Notes: a model not told the origin generated them from the sequence alone. 13,283 nt of DNA from Pelagophyceae sp. CCMP2097 (GCA_026770575.1 MU657344.1:65424-78706), one strand, 5' to 3'; shown: positions 1 to 8,113, numbered from the stretch's first letter. Program-made: numbers and translations.

Positions 1-473
1 GGCGTCCTCAAACGCGTGAAGCAGCAGTCGATCGGCACTTTCTTTAAAGTCACCGACCAGGCCGGCGTGGACGCCCAGCGGGCCAAAGCGCACGATGGCC
101 GCATGCGGTTGTTCTTGGCGCGCTCGCCTGAGCCGCGGGCGAGCGCGCCGGCGCCGGCGCCGGCGCACGGCTCCGTTGACGCGGCGAGCGCGCCGACGCC
201 GGCGCACGGCCCCTTTGACGCGGCGAGAGCGCCCGCGCGCGCGCCCGCGCACGGCCCCTTTGACGCGGAGGTGCGCCATGTGCTCGACGAGCCCTTTGTC
301 GACGAGGCGCTGGTGCCGGCGCCGGCGCCAGCGCAGCGCCCGCCGACTCGCCTCGCGTTGCCGGATTGGCTCGCCGTCGCCGTCGCCGACGCCCAAGCGG
401 GGCGCTCTGTGAACGAGCTCGTGTCGTGCAGCGGCATCCCGCTCAACCTCCCCGAGCACGGCGTTGCGTCTAG
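1..473 (+). CDS. N-terminal part of transposase-like protein, open at left edge, PIP-box at its start
   Basis: This frame is open from base 1 (GVLKRVKQQSIGTFFKV) and has no ATG before the PIP motif, so the true start probably lies left of the window; the GTG at 16 is not a convincing eukaryotic start. QQSIGTFF (22-45) matches the PCNA-interacting consensus Q-x-x-h-x-x-F-F, with flanking Lys/Arg. Residues from about 139 to 267 form three Ala/Pro-rich repeats ending in PAHG(S/P)(V/F)DA. The frame stays plausible up to about NLPEHGVA (around 468). It then turns into a Ser/Arg-rich shadow translation up to base 921, while the next frame takes over. I infer this is the head of the same gene as the long frame downstream, joined by a frameshift (assembly error, mutation) or by an unrecognised splice. 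The function of the repeat section is unknown. Confidence 0.6.
22..45 (+). other. PIP-box (PCNA-binding peptide) coding segment
   Basis: The codons read QQSIGTFF, fitting Q-x-x-(I/L/M)-x-x-F-F at every fixed position, preceded by KRVK and followed by K. PIP-boxes dock replication and repair proteins onto PCNA, and PCNA binding has been described for the pogo transposase. Its place near the start of the visible protein suits a flexible docking tail. Binding itself is inference. Confidence 0.6.
139..267 (+). repeat. Ala/Pro-rich coding repeat, three diverged copies
   Basis: Three units share the coding pattern PAHG(S/P)(V/F)DA(A/E), with GC-rich spacers encoding Ala-Pro runs. DNA units share cgcacggc(t/c)cc(g/t)ttgacgcgg. 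This is a low-complexity linker between the PIP-box and the folded part, prone to slippage. Confidence 0.7.
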
Positions 474-3400
474 TTCTGTTTCGTTGAGGACGTCAACGAC
501 GATGCGCGTGGCTTCACGTGCGACTCGTGCGCCAACCTCACGCGCGACCAGAGCGTGCTCCGTCTCGTCGACCGCGCGTGGGACCGGGAATTGGCCGCTA
601 CTACATGCCGCATGGGCCACCTCACCTTCACGCAGATGCGCGAGAAGGCGGCGCTGCAGCGCTCCAAGCTCCTGCGGTTCTCGTTTGCGATGCTCGGGCG
701 CGACCGCCGGCTCGTCTCGATCATGGGCCAGCGCGACCTGCTCAAGCAGCTCATCACGCTCCTCGCGACGCACAAGATCGCGCGCGTGTCCACGCTGCTG
801 GCGCGCCAGCTCAAGCGGCAGGCGAGTGTCGCTGCGACGATCGACCTTGTCAAGGCCGCCATCGGCGGGCTCTTCTCGCCGAAGAAGTACGACGACGGGG
901 ACTTGGACCAGGCCATCTTGACGATGCGCATCGGCGGGCCGCGCCTCTTGTGGGCGGCCGCCCACGGCTCGGCGCGCGCGCCGAGCCAGCGAACGACGAA
1001 GCGCATGGCCGACCTGCCGCCCTTCGTCACGCGAGCGAGCGACATCGACCTGGGCATCATCCGGCAGAACTTTGACCGCTTCGTGTTCTCGGAGAAGGTC
1101 GGCGAGGAATGCTTGTGGTGGCTCATGATGGACGACGTCAAGGTCGAGAAGCGGCTACGCGTCGATTTGGACTCCAAAGTGCGCGGCTTGTGCTACCACG
1201 CGCACACGAGTCACCTCAACCTCGAGATCAAGGGCGAGGCCGACATTGACGCCATCAACGACGCCCCTGACAATGGCGACGTACACTACACCACGGAGTT
1301 GACGACCGTCGCCATCGGGCCGATCCGGAAGGCGGACTACGGGACCAAGGTCGTCGCCACGAGCGGCGCCTGCTTATCGCGCGACCCGCGCGAGCGAACG
1401 CAGGAGCTCGTCGCGCTTACGCTGGCGGTGTGGACGCGCGACCCGCGAGGCCAAGCGATGCGCGGCAGGCTGTCGACGATGCAGGCCGACGGCGCGGCGA
1501 CGTTCGTCAAGATCTCGCAGGAAGTCTTCTTCGGCAAGGACATGGGCGCGTCGCAGCTGCTTCACGACGTGCTCAAGCCGCTCGTGCTCTTCTGCAAGAA
1601 CACGGGCGAGGGCATCTACGAGGGCACCACCAGCGGCTGCGAGCAGAAGCACGTTATGAAGCGCCTCAGCGAGCGCCTCAAGGGCCCGACGGGTGTCACG
1701 TTCTTCAAGCACACGATCACGGGCGGTATGCTGCGGCGACTCCTCGCCGCGACGGGCTACACCACGCGCGACCTGGACGATATGTTCGCGACGGGCTTCA
1801 TTGACGCGATGAACGTCACCGAGACGGTCAACTTCCTACGCGCCGTCGCGTCGTTGCGCGGCAAGTCGCCCGACGACTTCGGCGAGCGCAAGATGTTGGC
1901 GGCGGCGGGCTACTACGACGACCTGCAGCTGATGACGCTCTTCTGCGGCCTGTGCGCGACGCAGATCGCGGACAAGCGCCCGTCGTTGTCCGAGCATTTG
2001 ACGAACATTTCGACGATGATGCACATCGCGTTTGCGGCGCACCGGCGCAACAAAACGAAGTTCCTCGCGAACCAGACGTCCTTGAACCTGCAGCGCATGC
2101 TCCGAAGCATCTACTGGTCGGTCGCGTCGGCGATCGTGTACAATGTGCCCACTTACTTCCTGTTCATGGACTCGGGCGACGCGCTCGAGAACGTTTTCAA
2201 CATCGTGCGCGGGATGCACTCGGGCTCGGCAATCGACGCGCTGCAGTTCGGCGAGCGCATCGGCTGCACGATGCAGGTCGACGGCGTGTTCGCGCGCCGA
2301 CCCGAGCTGAAGCGCAGCGTAAAGCACTTGGCGACGACGTCGAAGACGGGCCCGAAGGACCACACGAACACGGCGACGTGGCTCTTGACGGAGGACGGTG
2401 GCGAGGACCGCAACCGCGTCGACGTCTCCAACGTGAACCTGCCAAACGTCTTCTTCGGCGGGCGGCGCGCCGCCTCCATCGCTCTGGGCGCAGCCGGCTT
2501 TACCGCCAGCGAGCTCGACTTTGACGCGATCGCCAAGTCGGACGAGAACATCGACCTGCTCCGGCCGCGCGGCGAGTGGATAGGCGTCTCCAAGACCGAT
2601 GACGCCGCCCCCATGGACGCCGGCGCCGACGCAAACGCCCCCGTGGACGCTGGCCGCGCCCCCGTGGACGCCGCCAACGCCCCCGTGGACGCCGCCGGCG
2701 CCCCCGTGGACGGCGCCGCCGGCGCTGGCGTCGGCGGCGTCTGCGTGGGCCACGAAGAGGAGGACGCATGCGCCCTGCTCGAGGAGACGCTGCCACCGCT
2801 GCCCGAGACGCAGGACGGCCGCCGGCCGACGCTGCGACGCACCACGCTGTGTGGCAACGTCAACGAGGTCACCATTGCGTCAGCGCCCCGAATTAAGATG
2901 CGAGCGAACCAGCAAGTCTCGTTAGAGAGCGGCCGCATCGCGCGCTACCGCGACCAAATGAAGGCTGGGCAGGTAATCAACAAAGAGGAAGTCGCCGCAG
3001 CGGAGGCCCAGCTCCACGCCGGCGAAGACACGCTCCTCGCGCTCGTCTCGACCTCACGCGGCGTGACTGTGGCTGTTTTGTTGCCGACGAAATTCGCCGT
3101 CGCGGGCGAGGCGGCGAAGGCGTGCATCGGCGTCGAGCAGTTCAACGCCAAAGGCGCGATGGTCTCCGGTGCCGTCGTCAAGGTGCTCGTCCCCGCGGCG
3201 TCGTCGGACGAGCTCTCGTGGCTCGTCGGCGGCGCCGTCGGAGAGACGCTGGAGGTCGCGGCGGCCCACACGTGCTTGATCAACCCGGCACTGGTGGTCG
3301 AAGACACTGCTGCCGCCGACGAGCCGAGGCAGACGCAGCTGCGGTGCTCGCTCTTGCTAAACGACTTCCGCGACGCGGGGGCTCTACTTTACGAGACGTG

Positions 3401-4160
3401 GCACGCAGTGCCACCCGAGGGCCGCGCGCCGCTCGCCTCGGCTAGGTCTGCTTCAGAGACGTTGCCGTACCTGGTCGCAAATGAGCCTATTTTGCTCGTG
3501 GGCAGCGCCGACGACATCGTGGCGGACTCGGCACGCAAGCAGACCCCGGCGCACCAGAACAATTTGCGGCTTATCCCGTGCGCGTTCCCGCACTGCGCGG
3601 AGCTGGTGGCGGCCGGGCTGATGCGCCAGCACGCTGCCTACCACCTACAGCACGACCCGCTGGCGTTGTACCCGGCGCCGTGCGGCCTCTGCGGCGTGCA
3701 GTCCGCAGTGCAGTACGGCGGGGAGGACCTCGGGTGTGCGGCGTGGCTCGAGAAGAAGGCCGGGACGTTCAAGCCGCACCACATTTGCAAGGTCGGCGGC
3801 GCGGTCTCGTACTCGCACGGGTGCGCCCAGAAGTATTCCAAGGGCCAGCTGTCAACGAACCACCTCATTCAGTGCCCCGAGTGCCCATTGAAGCCGATGC
3901 TGCAGTACTTTTGGAAGTGCCGGTGCATGCAGGAGCACTGGGAGCGCATGCACGCGACGATCACCATGCCCGCGTCGCTGGTGGCCGACCTCCAGATCGG
4001 GGCCGATGAGCGCGCCGAGCTCAAGAAGTTCAAGACGGCGACGGCGGCGTCCCAGACCAAGAAGCGCCGCCGCAGCGCCGCTGCCGCGGCGCCGGGGGTG
4101 GCCGCGAACAAAGCGCGCCAGCAGCAGTCCGCCCAGCGATGGAACACGGGGCCGCGCTGA
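474..4160 (+). CDS. Large P-element/hAT-like transposase with C-terminal zinc-binding module (main frame)
   Basis: This frame is open from the TAG at 471-473 to the TGA at 4158-4160. Residue numbers here count from the GTG at 555, which is not a convincing start; upstream codons add a CDSC motif (519-530) and suggest the protein continues from the N-terminal piece. Transposase-like core: MMDDVKVEKRLRVD (D193/D194), MQADGAATF (D312), CEQKHVMKR (C362-x3-H366, like the D-x2-H insertion motif of P and hAT families), and GDALENVFNIVR with DALQF (E545). This is the D-D-E order of RNase H-fold transposases, and LENVF...R...QF is especially like P-element/THAP9 proteins. Residues 685-721 are APVDAA repeats. 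Residues 1009-1133 hold Cys/His clusters: C1009-x4-C1014-x11-H1026-x3-H1030, C1043-x2-C1046, C1107-x2-C1110 with H1128 and H1133. KKRRR at 1169-1173 is a likely nuclear signal. From memory, a similar layout occurs in large transposon proteins of basidiomycete fungi. Expected role: DNA cut-and-paste transposition in the nucleus, if active. Superfamily assignment is uncertain. Confidence 0.65.
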   Translation, partial: FCFVEDVNDDARGFTCDSCANLTRDQSVLRLVDRAWDRELAATTCRMGHLTFTQMREKAALQRSKLLRFSFAMLGRDRRLVSIMGQRDLLKQLITLLATHKIARVSTLLARQLKRQASVAATIDLVKAAIGGLFSPKKYDDGDLDQAILTMRIGGPRLLWAAAHGSARAPSQRTTKRMADLPPFVTRASDIDLGIIRQNFDRFVFSEKVGEECLWWLMMDDVKVEKRLRVDLDSKVRGLCYHAHTSHLNLEIKGEADIDAINDAPDNGDVHYTTELTTVAIGPIRKADYGTKVVATSGACLSRDPRERTQELVALTLAVWTRDPRGQAMRGRLSTMQADGAATFVKISQEVFFGKDMGASQLLHDVLKPLVLFCKNTGEGIYEGTTSGCEQKHVMKRLSERLKGPTGVTFFKHTITGGMLRRLLAATGYTTRDLDDMFATGFIDAMNVTETVNFLRAVASLRGKSPDDFGERKMLAAAGYYDDLQLMTLFCGLCATQIADKRPSLSEHLTNISTMMHIAFAAHRRNKTKFLANQTSLNLQRMLRSIYWSVASAIVYNVPTYFLFMDSGDALENVFNIVRGMHSGSAIDALQFGERIGCTMQVDGVFARRPELKRSVKHLATTSKTGPKDHTNTATWLLTEDGGEDRNRVDVSNVNLPNVFFGGRRAASIALGAAGFTASELDFDAIAKSDENIDLLRPRGEWIGVSKTDDAAPMDAGADANAPVDAGRAPVDAANAPVDAAGAPVDGAAGAGVGGVCVGHEEEDACALLEETLPPLPETQDGRRPTLRRTTLCGNVNEVTIASAPRIKMRANQQVSLESGRIARYRDQMKAGQVINKEEVAAAEAQLHAGEDTLLALVSTSRGVTVAVLLPTKFAVAGEAAKACIGVEQFNAKGAMVSGAVVKVLVPAASSDELSWLVGGAVGETLEVAAAHTCLINPALVVEDTAAADEPRQTQLRCSLLLNDFRDAGALLYETWHAVPPEGRAPLASARSASETLPYLVANEPILLVGSADDIVADSARKQTPAHQNNLRLIPCAFPHCAELVAAGLMRQHAAYHLQHDPLALYPAPCGLCGVQSAVQYGGEDLGCAAWLEKKAGTFKPHHICKVGGAVSYSHGCAQKYSKGQLSTNHLIQCPECPLKPMLQYFWKCRCMQEHWERMHATITMPASLVADLQIGADERAELKKFKTATAASQTKKRRRSAAAAAPGVAANKARQQQSAQRWNTGPR
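2607..2720 (+). repeat. 21-bp coding minisatellite (APVDAxx)n
   Basis: Four contiguous 21-bp units start at 2637, 2658, 2679 and 2700, each beginning gcccccgtggacg, plus a diverged unit at 2607 (gcccccatggacg). They encode APVDAGR, APVDAAN, APVDAAG and APVDGAA. The array lies between the transposase core and the C-terminal domain, so it probably acts as a linker of variable length. It resembles in composition the N-terminal PAHG-VDA repeats of the same gene. Confidence 0.85.
3579..3953 (+). other. Cys/His zinc-binding module of the transposase-like protein
   Basis: This segment encodes a C2H2-like finger (CAFPHC ... HAAYH), then PCGLCG, GCAAW, PHHIC, SYSHGC, IQCPEC and KCRCMQEHWERMH. The paired Cys and His spacing is that of zinc ligands. 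From memory, basidiomycete transposon proteins end in a similar CGFCG...CPLCP...H...H block. The likely role is DNA end recognition or protein contact; that is inference. Confidence 0.55.
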
Positions 4161-4730
4161 GTCGCCACCGCCGGGCGCAACCCAGTGACGGTTCGGGTTT
4201 TCTTAAAAAAAAAATCCACCAAGCAATAATTGGGTTCGGCGCTAAAAATTCATGTCTAGTTAGTGTCGTGTGGTTCCGCGCTGCGTTTTTGCGTGCCCCT
4301 TGTGAGAAAGAGAAAAACTTTTTGAGTTTTTAAGATTTGATAAAACATTAAAAATGATTACAGAAAATTCGAGGATAGAAAAAAGAAACATGAAAACATG
4401 AAATTTGAAAATTTGAAGATTAGATTTTGAAATGTTTGAAAAAATCAAAAATTCAAAGCATCTTTGTAAACAAGACATGTACAAATTTCATAATCCGAAA
4501 ATGTAAACAATTTTTTTTATCATAAAAATAAAAGGACGAAACAGGTTAAGGATATAACAAGAGCGCGCCGGAGGCACACGGAGGACCCGAAGGATACAGC
4601 CAAATCCCATTGCAATGCCCAAGTAAATAATTAAAACTATTTTACTAATCGCTGAACCTTCAAGTCCTCCTTATCTTTATTATTATTATTTTTTATTTCT
4701 TATTGAGCTATTTTTTTGCTTTTGTTTTTT

Positions 4731-4812
4731 GCGGCCGACCAGATTCGAACCTGTGACGAAAAACTTCTTCTATGATGATTCCAATGAGGCTCCTGCTCGA
4801 CCTCCACTCCCA
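4731..4812 (-). other. tRNA-like relic with B-box (possible SINE head)
   Basis: Read on the minus strand, GGTTCGAATCT (4741-4751) matches the RNA polymerase III B-box at 10 of 11 positions. About 45 bases upstream, TGGAGGTCGAGCAGG resembles an A-box, and GAGG/CCTC could form a D-stem. The acceptor ends do not pair and no anticodon arm can be drawn, so it is not a working tRNA. An A-rich tail with TAA repeats follows on the minus strand (4730 downward), as in tRNA-derived SINEs. Assignment is tentative. Confidence 0.3.
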
Positions 4813-4902
4813 ATTTTAGCAATCTCATCAACCACCAATCGCTGAATCGGCCGAGTTGCTGCTCTTTTCTTCCCAAAGGTGGAACCTCGCAGATTTACCT
4901 GG

Positions 4903-4946
4903 GGACAGAAGGACAGACGGACGGACAGACAGGAGGACGGACAGAC
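4903..4946. repeat. GGAC/AGAC simple repeat
   Basis: Purine-rich stretch made of imperfect ggacagac and ggac units (ggacagaaggacagacggac and onward). It is a microsatellite with no coding sense. Confidence 0.8.
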
Positions 4947-4973
4947 AAAATTGCCCCTGGTAATCCATCAATC

Positions 4974-5038
4974 AAAGGACCCGAAGGGCCCTTTCCGTAA
5001 ACTGACGTTGATTAAACGGCAAGGACCCTTCGGTCCTT
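4974..5038. repeat. Two GGACC hairpins
   Basis: Hairpin 1 (4974-4994): AAAGGACCC, loop GAA, GGGCCCTTT, nine pairs with one A.C mismatch. Hairpin 2 (5021-5038): AAGGACC, loop CTTC, GGTCCTT, seven perfect pairs. The core GGACCCGAAGG also appears at 4583-4593. The second hairpin is followed by AAAAAC and sits just before the first AT-rich reading frame. They might be element termini, or just repeated stem-loops of the spacer. Confidence 0.6.
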
Positions 5039-5065
5039 AAAAACTAAATTTCTTGTTATAAGAAA

Positions 5066-5176
5066 ATGAGTTCATTAGACAAAGTTAATTTATATTCATA
5101 TGATATGGAAAGTGTATACGAAAGCGAGATGGAATTTAAGAATGTTGTTGATGTATATTTTAAAAATCCAAAGTAA
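5066..5176 (+). pseudogene. Short ORF at left end of island (36 aa), unknown
   Basis: An ATG opens 36 codons starting MSSLDKVNLYSYD and ending VYFKNPK. Acidic and aromatic residues look protein-like rather than random, but there is no known motif. It is probably the truncated head of a longer gene continued by the fragments just downstream. AT-rich codon use matches the island, not the left gene. Confidence 0.35.
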
Positions 5177-5196
5177 CAAGACTGATTGGAGGCCGT

Positions 5197-5415
5197 ATGT
5201 CAAAAAAATATAAGCAACTTGAAAGCCAATATGCGAATAATGGGTACACTATACCAACTTTTTAAACTGTTTTGGTAGGGAACTCGTTTGTTCTTCCAAA
5301 CAAAATGTATGAAAAACGTTTTAAAACAGAGCAAAAAAAATATACAGAAAAAATCAAGGATAAAATCAAGCTTATAGAAGAAAAAAAAAATCCAATTTGT
5401 TGTCTCACGTCTTGA
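5197..5415 (+). pseudogene. Lys-rich fragment with in-frame TAA, unknown
   Basis: From ATG 5197 one frame reads MSKKYKQLESQYANNGYT, meets TAA at 5263-5265, then continues sensibly (TVLVGNSFVLPNKMYEKRF, then a Lys/Glu-rich helical stretch) to TGA 5413-5415. Reading through a single stop without a frame change points to a point mutation in a once longer gene. The charged stretch could be a coiled coil. Function unknown; it may belong to the same gene as the next fragment. Confidence 0.4.
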
Positions 5416-5443
5416 TGTGGAACAATGAAACACCGAGATTTAA

Positions 5444-6096
5444 AGACCAGAACAACGTGTTAAATATGGGAAACAATTCCCGGAATTAATTATAAAACCT
5501 GTCAGGGTGCAAAGAATAAATAACGATGGTAAACTTAATCACGAAGGCAATTTTAACATGCGCATAAGACCGTTGTTGATGAACTAACCGAAGGATATGT
5601 ACAGATTGACCTAATATATAAGCATGAAGAAATTGGTTTAGATGAAAATGGGAATACTGAATTAAGATGGCAAAGCCATGAATCAAAAAATTCCATTCAA
5701 TAAATGAATTTAGAAAGCCGATCCACACGAACGGGAGATAGTTTTCATCGATGGAGAAATATCAACGCTATAAACACAGAATGGAATTCTTTAAATTTCG
5801 GGCAAACTTCTTCTGAATCCTCTTATACAATTTTCTACGTTGATATTAAATTGCTTATTCTTTCTGCCGGAGGATGCTGTTCTTCAAAAATTGGATTAAC
5901 GGTGTCTATTGAACAGGGTTACAATAAAATTAAAAAAATCGCATACTCAACAAACAATAACTGTTTCTTTAAGTGCGTAACAACTCAATTCCCAACTGGT
6001 ATAAATTATGTAATTTTTTTTTTTTATATATTCAAAAGAAAAAGAAGCTATTTCTATCCGGAAATGGTAAAGGGGAATCATCCAATGTTTTTGTAG
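5444..6096 (+). pseudogene. Eroded gene upstream of polymerase-like motifs (possible N-terminal part of PolB)
   Basis: Frame 2 (5444-5587) reads RPEQRVKYGKQFPELIIKPV and on to a stop. Frame 1 then takes over at about 5557 (VVDELTEGYVQIDLIYKHEE), crosses a TAA at 5701-5703, and runs on as MNLESRSTRTGDSFHRW to 6096. Near its end is YSTNNNCFFKCV (from about 5944). A Cys motif of this kind just ahead of an exonuclease domain reminds me of protein-primed polymerases in polinton-like elements, but that is memory and weak. At least one frameshift and one stop show it is dead. It lies directly upstream of the exonuclease-like motifs, which supports one original gene. Confidence 0.35.
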
Positions 6097-6306
6097 GTGG
6101 GGATTGTACGTAGAATTCAAATTATTGCTGATGGATTCACATAATACGATAATAAAAGGGGAATGGCTTCGATGTGCGGCATCTATGTCAGAGTAATAAT
6201 TCAAATAAAAATGTAACCTAAGACGCGAAAAAATTAAAAAGGAGCGAAAAAATCCGGGTCTGTAACTTCCGGCAGTCGTCCCAGAAAATGTTGAATTAAA
6301 AGATAA

Positions 6307-6541
6307 ATATATTTAAATTACGATATAGAATCTCATCGTAATAATAAATTGAAAAAAAGTCCTTACAGATAAAAATGCTCATATCAAGTATATTAACGTC
6401 TTTAATGGTTCTGTATTCGATCATTATTATTTAATGAGGGAGAAACTCAATTGTTGGATAATAGTAATAAAAAAAATCCCGATGAATGCTCATGAAGTTT
6501 TTCAGTTGAGTTTGTATAAAAAAAATTTAATATTAAGATAA
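6307..6541 (+). pseudogene. DNA polymerase B exonuclease-like remnant
   Basis: Frame 1 gives IYLNYDIESHRNNKL (6307-6361), where D-I-E fits exonuclease motif I of B-family polymerases (D-x-E). Frame 2 (6353-6541) gives KYINVFNGSVFDHYYLMRE, where N-G-S-V-F-D fits motif II (N-x2-3-F/Y-D). Order and relative position are right, though the gap of about 29 residues is shorter than usual. The next recognisable frame starts near 6891, so the palm and fingers (about 400 or more residues) are missing: this is a truncated relic. Family-level assignment is moderate; a protein-primed type is inferred from company only. Confidence 0.4.
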
Positions 6542-6890
6542 ATATGATCTTCAATGTTTTTTTGAAGATATCCCTAAGATAGGAAATAAGAACATTTTTT
6601 GTGGGAGTATTGGTAACCCGGAGTATTCGCGCTTACCTTGTCAATTTCAAAATGAAATTGATATGAGTAAGAATAAAAGGGGGACTTTCAAATAATAATA
6701 AAATTAAATATATTGATTGACGAAAGAAGAAGAAGAAAAAAACTTTCAAATCTGGAGACATTCGTTTCTTCTGGACGCTCATACCAGAAAAACACTGATA
6801 CCAATCAAGGTTTTTTTTTATATTAATGTGAAAATAAAAAAAATAAAAAAATAATTTAAATAAAAGAAATTACTAAATAAAAAATAATAA
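6542..6890. other. AT-rich, no supported gene
   Basis: Mostly A/T runs, such as the poly-A/TAA-rich stretch 6826-6890. Short translated scraps (for example KNFQIWRHSFLLDA near 6740-6780) may be polymerase debris but carry no motif I can name. Confidence 0.5.
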
Positions 6891-7022
6891 CAAAAGTTCG
6901 GAGATGTAACTCGTTCACTTAATACTGGTGGCGATTTGATGATTGGATATTCTGGTGCGATTGGGTTCGTACAACCCGAATTTATTCCAGGAGCAATCCC
7001 GATCGCAGGGTCGGGAGTTTAA
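6891..7022 (+). pseudogene. Gly-rich hydrophobic fragment, unknown
   Basis: Frame 3 reads FGDVTRSLNTGGDLMIGYSG followed by a hydrophobic Ile/Pro/Gly stretch ending GSGV, then TAA (7020-7022). The same frame stays open beyond that TAA into the capsid-like gene. It may be the C-terminal end of a small virion protein or part of the next gene's leader. No family recognised. Confidence 0.35.
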
Positions 7023-7106
7023 GGAATAAAATGTCAAAAATTAAATATAGTTGAAAATTTGAAATTGAATATGTTGTGTTATATTTTGGATGAAATAATA
7101 GTGAGG

Positions 7107-8113
7107 ATGTCTGACAGATTTATTTCGAAAAATATGTCCGACAGTCCAATTGCACAATCATTTATTTAAAGACAAACGCCCCAGAATATTGGCGCTGCTT
7201 TTAAAACAGGCGATGCTATTCAGTTCATTATTGAAGGATTACTTTCAAATCAATATTTAGATCCACGTGCCTCGTTCTTGCGAATGAATGTACAAAATTC
7301 TACTGCCGTATTTAAATACTTTCGTCTGCGTTTGGCATTTTCAGTTCATTCGAATCCATATATCTTGCTCAAAGTGGAACGTACAACTCTTTCATCTTAT
7401 CGAATGATTGGGATTTAACGATTTCTCATAGAAATACGTCGACAGACCTTTTCCTCATATAATGGTGTAGGGACTATGTCAGGAATGCTTTTTGATGAAG
7501 AGATAACAGATTATACCGAAAATGTGCCATCTTCTACGATTGGACAGCGCGGCGCAACTATTTTACCAGGAGAATCGGCCGTATTCTGTGATTCTATATC
7601 AAACCATGCGAGTCTCTTTAACACCCAAAAAAATGATACCTCTCTACTCAAGCAATCCACTTGAATTATCGCATTCTTTGGGTGCTCTTCATTACTCTGG
7701 ATTTTTCAATACATACAATGTCGAATCCAGGCAATCATTCTATAAATCTTGGTTTATCTGTGCGTAGTAAGATGAACGTCCCTCTTGTTCGAACCCCGAA
7801 ATCGAATGATTACGGTACCAAATTTGTAATACCATCTTATCACGATATTTACAATTGCTTTATCAAAAACCATCTTAAGAATTATGGACTTTGTATAACT
7901 GGCAGTCTCGTAGAAGCATCTCGCCTCGTGCGGTGAGATTATGCGGAATCTATGTGTGTGTTTTTAATCGCTGCCGGCAAAAATGGTTTCACTTTCGATA
8001 CACCCCTTGGACTGTCAAGAGAACACTTCGAAGCCGACTCTAATAATGGTATTTTTATCGGCTCTTTCGTTGGCGACTTAAATCTATGTAGTTATAAGGA
8101 ACGTAAGTCTTGA
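7107..8113 (+). pseudogene. Major capsid protein-like (double jelly-roll type) pseudogene
   Basis: From ATG 7107 frame 3 starts MSDRFISKNMSDSPIAQSFI, hits one TAA, then reads GDAIQFIIEGLLSNQYLDPR and SFLRMNVQNST. The G-D-x-I-x-F ... Y-L-D-P-x-x-S-F-L-x-x-x-V-x-N pattern is how I recall N-termini of polinton/PLV capsid proteins. The frame shifts near 7346 (IYLAQSGTYNSFILSNDWDL), again near 7455 (MSGMLFDEEITDYTENV), again near 7620 (KMIPLYSSNPLELSHSLGAL, like the K-x-I-P-L linker between jelly rolls), and again near 7690. One more in-frame TGA follows at 7934, and the last frame ends at 8111-8113. Total length of about 335 codons is shorter than a typical capsid protein of 450-600 residues. If the reading is right, this is the core virion gene of the island, now dead. 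Confidence 0.45.

Larger units (their letters stand above)
4161..5065. other. Non-coding transition from GC-rich gene to AT-rich island
   Basis: No reading frame here is convincing. After the TGA there are about 45 bases and then a 10-A run (4205-4214). GC content then falls sharply. From about 4560 to 5040 there is a patch of intermediate GC holding a tRNA-like relic, a GGAC simple repeat and GGACC hairpins. This patch may be host-type spacer or a small separate repeat element inserted at the island edge. The 74-residue minus-strand frame over 4260-4484 is low-complexity and not supported. Confidence 0.6.

Noticed and set aside
1131..2300. Assignment to the Kyakuja-Dileera-Zisupton transposases
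   Set aside because: I do not see the KDZ-type motifs I would expect; C-x3-H followed by LENVF...R...QF fits P/hAT-like families better. Left open without a search.
470..2938. Long minus-strand and alternative-frame ORFs over the left gene
   Set aside because: They are shadows of high-GC codon bias; their products are Arg/Ala-rich without motifs, while the main + frame carries ordered catalytic motifs.
4205..4214. Poly-A run after the transposase gene as proof of a retrocopy
   Set aside because: It is only ten A residues at the start of AT-rich DNA, with no target duplication visible and the 5' end outside the window.
4731..4812. A functional tRNA gene
   Set aside because: Acceptor ends do not pair and no anticodon stem-loop can be drawn; only the B-box and a possible D-stem are present.
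5200..6204. Minus-strand frames in the AT-rich island
   Set aside because: They are Phe/Ile/Leu-rich complements of Lys/Asn-rich + strand debris and show no family signal.
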